Below, one piece after another: positions 1 through 5,179 of a DNA stretch of 9,996 bases; position 1 is the stretch's first letter; each line of letters starts with the position of its first letter. Position numbers and translations under genes: made by a program. The notes beneath the pieces were generated by a model, which searched no databases, was not told the DNA's origin, and was given only the letters and a program-made list of their open reading frames with translations. The stretch lies in contig URNI01000068.1 of the NCBI GenBank assembly GCA_900549135.1, positions 1 to 9,996 of the forward strand, in the 5' to 3' direction. The DNA comes from an uncultured Collinsella sp. GTDB taxonomy: Bacteria; Actinomycetota; Coriobacteriia; Coriobacteriales; Coriobacteriaceae.

Positions 1-15
1 ACGTCCCCTTTTTTT
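1..15 (+). terminator. Possible 3' half of a rho-independent terminator cut by the window edge
   Basis: The window opens with ACGTCCCC followed by seven T (bases 9-15), the shape of the descending arm and U-tract of an intrinsic terminator. The matching GGGGACGT arm would have to lie just outside the window, so it cannot be verified. If real, it would end the transcript of the upstream gene (often jag in this neighbourhood) and leave rsmG with its own promoter. Confidence 0.3.
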
Positions 16-61
16 GTCAAAAGTTCTTGATACACTGATTTTTGTCAGAAAGGAGCTTTCG

Positions 62-799
62 TTGTTAGTACTTACTGATCAGCAGGCTGACGAGATGTTG
101 TGTCGTCTAACTTCCTATTGCAAAGAGTATTCCTTGAGCGTAACTGATGTTGAGCTGAGGAAATGTATTCAGCATTTGGATTTGGTTCTGGAAATAAATA
201 AGACAACCAATCTCACCCGTATTCTTAACGTAGAAGATGCTGCAGTACTTCATATCCTTGACTCACTTGTTTTGCTCCCTTATATCAATAAGGCTCCTGA
301 GGGAGCTTTGCTCGATATGGGAACAGGTGCGGGCTTCCCTGGTATTCCATTAACCATAACCACGCATCGTAAAGCAACTTATATTGACTCTGTTGGCAAG
401 AAGGTTGATGCAGTCAATTCCTCTGTCAATGCTCTTGGATTGAAACATGCTCATGCGGTCCATGATCGTCTTGAAGAATATGCTCGAAGCCATAAGAAAC
501 AGTTCTCTGTCGTAACCGCCCGCGCACTGGCCCCTTTACCGATTCTTGTTGAGTATGCGGCGCCGTACCTCAAGGATGGAGGGCTATTTGTTATCACCAA
601 GGGCAATCCTTCGGATGAGGAGCTTGCTTCAGGCATGTCAGCAGCAAAGATTTGCGGCTTCACTTTGCTTCTGAATGACGCTATCGATTTGCCTGAGGGC
701 CTGGGCCACAGGGAGTTTATTGTTCTTAAGAAGAGTCATCCAGCATCCGTTTCATTGCCTCGTGCAAATGGCATGGCAAAGAAGAATCCGCTTGCCTAG
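62..799 (+). CDS. rsmG: 16S rRNA (guanine-527-N7)-methyltransferase RsmG (GidB)
   Basis: RsmG uses S-adenosylmethionine to methylate N7 of G527 in the 530 loop of 16S rRNA; its loss in other bacteria gives low-level streptomycin resistance. The 245-residue product has a class I methyltransferase fold: the SAM-binding loop GTGAGFPG at about residues 87-94 just after an aspartate, an upstream NLTRI and HILDSL block, the family signature VTARALAPL near residue 154, and the C-terminal RANGMAKKNPLA typical of the family. The start is chosen as TTG at 62 because AGAAAGGAG (47-55) sits 6 nt upstream. An earlier in-frame TTG at 14 would add 16 residues but has no ribosome site in view and lies in a T-tract. 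The stop is TAG. The gene is AT-richer than those after 3 kb. It precedes the parS cluster and parAB, as in many bacterial origin regions. Confidence 0.95.
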   Translation: MLVLTDQQADEMLCRLTSYCKEYSLSVTDVELRKCIQHLDLVLEINKTTNLTRILNVEDAAVLHILDSLVLLPYINKAPEGALLDMGTGAGFPGIPLTITTHRKATYIDSVGKKVDAVNSSVNALGLKHAHAVHDRLEEYARSHKKQFSVVTARALAPLPILVEYAAPYLKDGGLFVITKGNPSDEELASGMSAAKICGFTLLLNDAIDLPEGLGHREFIVLKKSHPASVSLPRANGMAKKNPLA

Positions 800-820
800 A
801 TGTTTCACGTGAAACATAAT
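792..820 (+). promoter_or_regulatory. Candidate sigma-70-type promoter for parAB, spanning parS site 1
   Basis: TTGCCT at 792-797 (4 of 6 matches to the -35 consensus) and CATAAT at 815-820 (5 of 6 to the -10) are separated by 17 bp, the ideal spacing. The -35 box overlaps the end of rsmG and the -10 overlaps the end of parS site 1 (801-816), which otherwise fills the spacer. Transcription would start near 827, leaving a leader of about 105 nt that contains parS sites 2 and 3. ParB on parS would be expected to block this promoter. This is inferred from box matches only. Confidence 0.35.
801..816. other. parS: parS site 1 (ParB-binding centromere)
   Basis: The sequence TGTTTCACGTGAAACA is a perfect 16-bp palindrome and matches the canonical bacterial chromosomal parS consensus. 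It begins 2 bp after the rsmG stop codon. ParB loads here as a CTP-dependent clamp and spreads onto flanking DNA. It is the first of three identical sites. Confidence 0.95.
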
Positions 821-839
821 GGATACTAACAACTTGCAG

Positions 840-855
840 TGTTTCACGTGAAACA
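840..855. other. parS: parS site 2 (ParB-binding centromere)
   Basis: An identical TGTTTCACGTGAAACA palindrome whose first base is exactly 39 bp after that of site 1. The 23-bp spacer between sites 1 and 2 shows no obvious similarity to the next spacer, so this is not a simple tandem duplication. Confidence 0.95.
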
Positions 856-878
856 TGGCGGTTGATATCGAATCGGAA

Positions 879-894
879 TGTTTCACGTGAAACA
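879..894. other. parS: parS site 3 (ParB-binding centromere)
   Basis: A third identical TGTTTCACGTGAAACA palindrome, again exactly 39 bp after the previous one. It ends 39 bp before the parA start codon. Confidence 0.95.
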
Positions 895-933
895 TCCTCC
901 GTTTGACAGCTTTAATACACACCAGGAGGGACC

Positions 934-1734
934 GTGGGATTTCGCGACGTTAAGCGTTCTAAGAGCGCAAAAGACACGCGTATCATTGCAATCATCAATC
1001 AAAAAGGCGGCGTCGGTAAGTCAACGACGGCTGTAAACCTTGCAGCAGCACTGGGTGAGCAGGGTCGTAAGACGCTGATTGTCGATTTTGATCCGCAGGG
1101 AAACAGCACCAGTGGATTCGGAATTGAAAAAGAAGACCTTGATCACTGCATCTATGATGCATTGCTGAATGATGTGCCGGCAGAATCGCTTGTCCTTGAT
1201 ACAAATTGCAAAAAGGTATTCGTAATTCCGGCTACAATTCAGCTTGCAGGCGCCGAAATTGAGCTCGTAAGCGCAATTGCTCGTGAAACCCGCCTCAAAG
1301 ATTTGCTTGAGCCGATTCAGGACGAGTTCGATTTTATATTCATTGACTGCCCTCCTTCGCTCGGCCTGCTTACTATCAACGCTTTGACCGCAGCAGACAG
1401 CGTTTTGATTCCGATCCAGTGCGAGTATTACGCACTCGAGGGCGTTACGAAGCTGCTTGAGTCAATGAAGATGGTCAAATCTCGTCTGAACAAGGGCTTA
1501 GACACCTACGGTGTGCTTATGACCATGTATGACTCGCGTACTTCTCTATCGAATCAGGTTGTTGAGGAGGTTCAATCGTACTTTGGTGATAAGGCGTTTA
1601 AGACGTTGATCCCCCGTACGGTTAAAATCTCTGAAGCTCCGTCTTTTGGAGAACCGGTAATTACCTATGCACCTCAAAATAAGGGTGCAAAAGCATATAT
1701 GAACCTTGCAAAAGAGGTGATCAAGCGTGCCTAG
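934..1734 (+). CDS. parA: Chromosome partitioning ATPase ParA (Soj)
   Basis: A ParA/MinD-type Walker ATPase that binds DNA nonspecifically in its ATP dimer form and is released by ParB, moving the ParB-parS complex and so segregating origins; in some bacteria it also regulates DnaA. The 266 residues show the deviant Walker A KGGVGKST (24-31) with its signature lysine, the A' motif VDFDPQGN (50-57), Walker B FIFIDCPPS with Asp138, and the C-terminal KISEAPSFGEPV block typical of chromosomal Soj. The length is normal for the family, apart from a basic N-terminal extension of about 15 residues. The start is GTG at 934, preceded by CAGGAGGG (923-930). parB overlaps its 3' end, so the two are cotranscribed and probably translationally coupled. 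Confidence 0.97.
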   Translation: MGFRDVKRSKSAKDTRIIAIINQKGGVGKSTTAVNLAAALGEQGRKTLIVDFDPQGNSTSGFGIEKEDLDHCIYDALLNDVPAESLVLDTNCKKVFVIPATIQLAGAEIELVSAIARETRLKDLLEPIQDEFDFIFIDCPPSLGLLTINALTAADSVLIPIQCEYYALEGVTKLLESMKMVKSRLNKGLDTYGVLMTMYDSRTSLSNQVVEEVQSYFGDKAFKTLIPRTVKISEAPSFGEPVITYAPQNKGAKAYMNLAKEVIKRA

Positions 1735-2632
1735 TGTAAAGAAACGTGGCGGATTGGGACGTGGACTCAATGCTTTGGTCTCAGAGGCCGAGTATGAGAC
1801 CGGTGGTTCGGCTACATCGGCTGCAAATACCGCATCTGAAACAAAACTACCTATTGAGGATATCGTTCCCAACCCTAATCAGCCACGAATTCATTTTAAC
1901 GAAACTGAACTTCGCGAGTTAAGCGAGTCAATCCAAGAACACGGCGTTTTGCAGCCGCTTTTGGTTCGCAAGCATGGAAACGGCTATGAGATCATTGCTG
2001 GTGAGCGTCGTTACCAAGCTTCAAAGCTTGCTGGTCTTGAGGAGCTGCCTGTCATCATTAAAGATGTTAACGATGAAGAGATGCTTGCTCTTGCACTTAT
2101 CGAAAACCTTCAGCGTTCTGATCTGAATCCTGTCGAAGAGGCTAAGGGCTATCGCCAGCTCATAGATGCCAGCGGTATGACCCAGGAGGCATTGTCAAAG
2201 GCTGTAAGCAAGTCACGCTCTGCAATTACAAACTCGCTGCGCCTTCTTGATCTCCCCGAAGTAGTTCAGCAGATGATTTTTGAGGGTAAACTTACTGCTG
2301 GTCATGCACGTGCGATTCTTGCAGTTCCCTATGAGGATGCTCGAATTCGACTTGCTGAGAAGGTTGTTGCAGAGGGCCTTTCCGTAAGAGCGACAGAAAA
2401 TCTTGCTCCGTTGTTTTCTGCCGGGGAGACACCTAAGACTCCGAGGCCTGCAACGCCTCAATCTTTTAAAAAGGCTGCCCGCGTGCTTCGTCAGGTTTTT
2501 AATACCAACGTGCGTGTGAAGAGCTCGCGAGGAAAGAATAAGATTGAGATTGAGTTTAAAGACGAGGAAGAGCTCTCTCGTATTCTTGGCGAAATGATTC
2601 AGTTTGATCAAGGAGGCCAAGATGAGGAATAG
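1727..2632 (+). CDS. parB: Chromosome partitioning protein ParB (Spo0J), parS-binding CTPase
   Basis: ParB recognises parS, binds and hydrolyses CTP, slides as a clamp to form the partition complex, stimulates ParA and helps load SMC. The 301 residues contain, in order, the basic N-terminal ParA-activating peptide KKRGGLGRGLNALV (5-18), the ParB/sulfiredoxin-like CTPase domain with IVPNPNQPR (46-54), GERRYQAS (92-99) and ENLQRSDLNPVEEA (126-139), a helix-turn-helix at about 151-171, and a charged C-terminal dimerisation domain after a proline-rich linker. The arginine box is usually GERRxRA; here the second-last position is Gln97. The start is GTG at 1727, inside the end of parA (8-nt overlap), with GAGGTGA 6 nt upstream. 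Its targets are almost certainly the three parS sites before parA. Confidence 0.97.
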   Translation: MPSVKKRGGLGRGLNALVSEAEYETGGSATSAANTASETKLPIEDIVPNPNQPRIHFNETELRELSESIQEHGVLQPLLVRKHGNGYEIIAGERRYQASKLAGLEELPVIIKDVNDEEMLALALIENLQRSDLNPVEEAKGYRQLIDASGMTQEALSKAVSKSRSAITNSLRLLDLPEVVQQMIFEGKLTAGHARAILAVPYEDARIRLAEKVVAEGLSVRATENLAPLFSAGETPKTPRPATPQSFKKAARVLRQVFNTNVRVKSSRGKNKIEIEFKDEEELSRILGEMIQFDQGGQDEE

Positions 2633-2876
2633 GATTTTAACTGGGATTGCATTGGCGACGACTGTCGCGGTTGGTGTCTTTGCTGGCTATAAGATCGCGA
2701 CAGACGATGAGCTTCGAGGTCGTTTGCTTCGTAGCGCGCAAGATATTGTCGATACATCCAAGAAGAAAATGGATGTTATGACAGAAGATGTTGCCATGCG
2801 CACTGCTCAGGTAACGAAGAATCCCAAGATTAATCAAGGTTGGGTTAGCAACCAATGGGAAAATGTAGGCTATTAG
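2622..2876 (+). CDS. Small single-pass membrane protein coupled to parB (function unknown)
   Basis: I do not recognise a characterised family. The 84-residue product has one clear hydrophobic segment at about residues 5-26 after a short basic MRNR start, followed by a charged, probably helical region (about 28-62) and a polar tail ending in WENVGY. This looks like an N-terminal membrane anchor or uncleaved signal with the soluble part following it; the shape resembles small YtxH-like proteins, but that is only a resemblance. The start is ATG at 2622, because AAGGAGG (2610-2616) lies 5 nt upstream inside parB; an in-frame TTG at 2604 has no such site. It overlaps the parB end by 11 nt and is followed by the operon terminator, so it is the third gene of a parA-parB transcript. 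A role in tethering or segregation is speculation. Confidence 0.8.
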   Translation: MRNRILTGIALATTVAVGVFAGYKIATDDELRGRLLRSAQDIVDTSKKKMDVMTEDVAMRTAQVTKNPKINQGWVSNQWENVGY

Positions 2877-2904
2877 GTACCTAACAATTACTTAGCATAT
2901 TTTG

Positions 2905-2947
2905 AGGGGTTCTTGTCTGATTCACGAGGCAAGGACCCCTTATTTTG
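2905..2947 (+). terminator. Rho-independent terminator of the parA-parB-small protein operon
   Basis: An 11-bp stem pairs AGGGGTTCTTG (2905-2915) with CAAGGACCCCT (2930-2940), with one G-U pair, and is followed by TATTTT (2941-2946). It lies 28 bp after the small membrane protein gene. The strong GC base and the following T-run fit an intrinsic terminator on the plus strand. Confidence 0.85.
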
Positions 2948-3001
2948 GCCGTAAAAAATGGGACAGGTAGCAGCTGATTCAAAATTAAGGTCAATAAATG
3001 A

Positions 3002-3038
3002 AACGGCCACGGTTGCATATCCTGCAACCGTGGCCGTT
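3002..3038 (-). terminator. Rho-independent terminator of rlmN (minus strand)
   Basis: A perfect 16-bp stem, AACGGCCACGGTTGCA (3002-3017) and its exact reverse complement (3023-3038), encloses a 5-nt loop. Read on the minus strand it is followed by TCATTTATTGACC, a T-rich tail; the plus-strand side has no T-run. It therefore best serves rlmN, whose stop codon is 38 bp away. Confidence 0.8.
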
Positions 3039-3041
3039 CGA

Positions 3042-3057
3042 TGTTTCACATGAAACG
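3042..3057. other. Degenerate parS-like site between the rlmN stop and its terminator
   Basis: TGTTTCACATGAAACG differs from the three canonical sites by two bases: G to A at position 9 and A to G at position 16. It keeps the GTTTCA and TGAAAC half-sites. It is 2.16 kb from the cluster and lies in the rlmN 3' untranslated region. Near-consensus parS sites with one or two changes exist in other chromosomes, so binding is plausible but probably weaker. Confidence 0.5.
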
Positions 3058-3075
3058 TTTTGGGGTGCGACTCCC

Positions 3076-4128
3076 CTATGCGTTCTTCTGAACTTTGAAG
3101 CGCTGCTTCAGCTGTCCGCAAGCGGCGTCAATATCGTTACCACGGGAGTTACGAATCGTGGTCTCGATGCCACGAGACTCAAGGCGACGCTGAAGATCCT
3201 CAACCTTATGAATCGGCGATGGCTTGAGCGGGCTGCCCTCGATGTCGTTAAGCTGAATCAGGTTAACGTGGCACAACGTTCCCTCGCAGAAGTCGCAGAG
3301 CGCCTGCATCTCGGGATTCGTATCGTTGACGCCTTCAATCATGGCATACTCATAAGTCGGGCGGCGGCCAGTCTTCTCGGTGTAGAGCTGAAGTGCCTCG
3401 TGAAGGCGAAGCAGCGTGTACTTCTTAACACCGGGCATGAGCTTGTTGCGCGTCGACTGGATGGCGGAATGCAGGGAAACGGCAAGCGTGAACTGCTCGG
3501 GGATGTCGGCAAATTTGCGAATACCGGGAATAACGCCGCTGGTAGAGACGGTGAGATGACGAGCGCCGATACCGATGCCATCGGGGTCGTTGAGGATTCG
3601 CAGCGCCTTGAGAACCTCGTCGTAGTTGGCAAACGGCTCACCCTGGCCCATGAAGACAACGCTCGTGGCGCGCTCGCCAAAGTCGTTGGATACATGAAGT
3701 ACCTGGTCGACGATCTCTTGAGCGGTCAGAGAGCGCTTGAGACCGTTGAGACCGGTAGCGCAAAAGGCGCAGCCCATGCCGCAGCCTGCCTGGGTGGAAA
3801 CGCAGACGGAAAGCTTGTTACGACGGGGCATACCGACAGTCTCGACGGAAACGCCGTCGTGGTACTCGAGCAGATACTTACGAGAGCCATCTTTGGAAAC
3901 CTGCTTGGTTAGTTCAGTCGGCGTGTCGAAGGCAAAAGCCTCTTTAAGCTGCTCGCGGAAAGCCTTGGGAAGGTTGGTCATATCGTCAAACGAACAAACG
4001 TTCTTCTCGAAGACCCATTCGATGAGCTGCTTCGCGCGGAAGGCGGGCTGGCCAAGTTCGGCCACGAGCTCGCGAATATCGTTTTGGCTCAAGTCGCGAA
4101 TGTCCTGAGATTTAGTCCTGGGATTCAT
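3076..4128 (-). CDS. rlmN: Dual-specificity RNA methyltransferase RlmN (23S rRNA A2503 / tRNA A37 C2)
   Basis: This radical-SAM enzyme methylates C2 of A2503 in 23S rRNA at the peptidyl-transferase tunnel and of A37 in some tRNAs. The 350-residue protein has an N-terminal accessory domain (about 1-90), the CGMGCAFC radical-SAM motif with cluster ligands Cys116, Cys120 and Cys123, the VETVGMP strand with Glu96 in the position of the catalytic base, the MGQGEP motif, and NSRGNDIDAACGQL with Cys337, the resolving/catalytic cysteine near the C terminus. The length is typical. The start is ATG at 4128-4126 with GAAAGG a few bases upstream on the minus strand. It stands alone between two plus-strand operons, with its own terminator. 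Cfr is the related alternative, but the housekeeping context and length favour RlmN. Confidence 0.96.
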   Translation of the reverse strand: MNPRTKSQDIRDLSQNDIRELVAELGQPAFRAKQLIEWVFEKNVCSFDDMTNLPKAFREQLKEAFAFDTPTELTKQVSKDGSRKYLLEYHDGVSVETVGMPRRNKLSVCVSTQAGCGMGCAFCATGLNGLKRSLTAQEIVDQVLHVSNDFGERATSVVFMGQGEPFANYDEVLKALRILNDPDGIGIGARHLTVSTSGVIPGIRKFADIPEQFTLAVSLHSAIQSTRNKLMPGVKKYTLLRLHEALQLYTEKTGRRPTYEYAMIEGVNDTNPEMQALCDFCEGTLCHVNLIQLNDIEGSPLKPSPIHKVEDLQRRLESRGIETTIRNSRGNDIDAACGQLKQRFKVQKNA

Positions 4129-4143
4129 GGAAGCCTTTCGATT

Positions 4144-4173
4144 TTGGGGAAACGTAGAGGGTATCGCTACAAT
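4144..4173 (+). promoter_or_regulatory. Candidate promoter for ddl-dinG
   Basis: TACAAT (4168-4173) matches 5 of 6 bases of the -10 consensus. TTGGGG (4144-4149), 18 bp upstream, keeps only the TTG of the -35 box. Transcription would start near 4180, before the ribosome site GAGGAGGAG (4198-4206) of ddl. The prediction rests on box matches alone. Confidence 0.35.
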
Positions 4174-4191
4174 ATGGTATCAGCTGCAGAA

Positions 4192-4197
4192 ATTATA
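4192..4197 (-). promoter_or_regulatory. Candidate -10 box for rlmN (minus strand)
   Basis: Read on the minus strand, 4197-4192 is a perfect TATAAT. No good -35 box is visible 16-18 bp upstream (the region around 4215-4220 reads CCGGCA), so activity is uncertain. A start near 4185 would give rlmN a leader of about 57 nt and would make its promoter overlap that of ddl. Confidence 0.3.
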
Positions 4198-4213
4198 GAG
4201 GAGGAGTCTGCCC

Positions 4214-5179
4214 ATGCCGGGTAAAAGCCTAGAGAACATGCACGTAGCGGTCTTGGCGGGCGGTCATTCCGCTGAGCGCGAGATCTCGCTCAATTCGGGA
4301 AAGAACGTCGTGGTTGCCTTGAAGGAGGCCGGCTACACTTCGGTGGAGCTGCTCGACACGGCCGCCGATGACTTTATGGTAACCATGGCAACCGGCGGCT
4401 TTGACGTGGCATTTATCGCCATGCACGGCGCCGGCGGTGAGGATGGCGCCATGCAGGGCGCCATGGAGACCCTGGGTATCCCCTACACGGCCTCGGGCGT
4501 GCTTGCCAGCGCCTGCGGTGCCGACAAGGAGGTCTCTAAGCTCCTGTACGCCAAGGCGGGCATTCCCATTGCCCCCGGCCTTGCGCTCGAGGTGGGCGAT
4601 GAAGTCAATATCGATCATATCGTCGAGGTCTGTGGCGAGCGCTGCTTTGTGAAGCCGGCCGTCAACGGTTCCAGCTATGGCATTTCCCTGGTCCATGAGC
4701 CCTCCGAGCTGCCCGCGGCAATCGCCAAGGCGTTTGAGTACGGCGACAAAGTGCTGGTCGAGAAGTGCATCGAGGGTACCGAGATCACCGTCGGCGTGTA
4801 CGGCGAGGACGACGTGCGCGCCCTGCCGATTGTCGAGATTCGCAAGCCCGAGGACTGTGAGTTCTACGATCTGGACGTGAAGTATGTCGACCCTACGGAC
4901 ATCCATCGTATTCCGGCGCAGATTTCACCCGAGAATTACGCTCGCGCTCAGGAGCTTGCCTGTGCTGCTCACAAGGCCCTCGGTTGCCTGGGCATCTCGC
5001 GCAGCGATTTTATCGTGAGCGAGGACGGCCCCGTTATCCTCGAGACCAATACCATTCCCGGCATGACCGATACGTCGCTGTATCCGGATGAGATTCGCCA
5101 CACCGACGACATGACGTTCCCGCAGGTCTGTGACAGCCTGATCCGTATGGGCCTTCGTCGAGCGGGCATTGCATGCTAA
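4214..5179 (+). CDS. ddl: D-alanine--D-alanine ligase
   Basis: Ddl joins two D-alanines with ATP in the cytoplasm to make the D-Ala-D-Ala end of the peptidoglycan precursor. It is the target of cycloserine, and its product is the target of vancomycin. The 321 residues follow the ATP-grasp Ddl pattern: GGHSAEREISLNSG (16-29) with Glu21, HGAGGEDGAMQG (71-82), KPAVNGSSYGIS (147-158) with the serine pair of the active-site loop, FYDLDVKY in the omega loop, and ETNTIPGMT (277-285) holding the metal ligands Glu277 and Asn279. The KY of the omega loop favours true D-Ala-D-Ala rather than D-Ala-D-lactate activity. ATG at 4214 follows GAGGAGGAG by 7 nt. The usual Ddl neighbours murC or murF are absent; instead it is coupled to a DinG-type gene. 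Confidence 0.95.
   Translation: MPGKSLENMHVAVLAGGHSAEREISLNSGKNVVVALKEAGYTSVELLDTAADDFMVTMATGGFDVAFIAMHGAGGEDGAMQGAMETLGIPYTASGVLASACGADKEVSKLLYAKAGIPIAPGLALEVGDEVNIDHIVEVCGERCFVKPAVNGSSYGISLVHEPSELPAAIAKAFEYGDKVLVEKCIEGTEITVGVYGEDDVRALPIVEIRKPEDCEFYDLDVKYVDPTDIHRIPAQISPENYARAQELACAAHKALGCLGISRSDFIVSEDGPVILETNTIPGMTDTSLYPDEIRHTDDMTFPQVCDSLIRMGLRRAGIAC

Noticed and set aside
801..894. Three identical 16-bp repeats with equal 23-bp spacers, resembling a tiny CRISPR array.
   Set aside because: The repeat is a perfect palindrome matching parS, too short for a CRISPR repeat, sits directly before parA-parB, and no cas gene is present.
903..908. A perfect TTGACA close before parA.
   Set aside because: No acceptable -10 box lies 15-19 bp downstream; that interval is the ribosome site GGAGGG, so it cannot drive a normal promoter for parA.
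2306..2313. GCACGTGC inside parB, sharing the CACGTG core of parS.
   Set aside because: It lacks the GTTTC and GAAAC half-sites and is ordinary coding sequence.
3062..3076. GGGG and CCCC arms suggesting another hairpin at the end of rlmN.
   Set aside because: The stem is only four pairs with a mismatch above it, and no T-run follows on either strand in the needed orientation; the 16-bp stem at 3002-3038 is the better terminator.
2998..3912. A long plus-strand open frame of 304 codons.
   Set aside because: It runs antisense to rlmN, begins in the rlmN terminator, and has no ribosome site or recognisable motif; rlmN on the other strand has all its catalytic residues.
4229..4906. A 225-codon minus-strand open frame opposite ddl.
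   Set aside because: It is a mirror frame of GC-rich ddl coding sequence, with low-complexity composition and no motifs.
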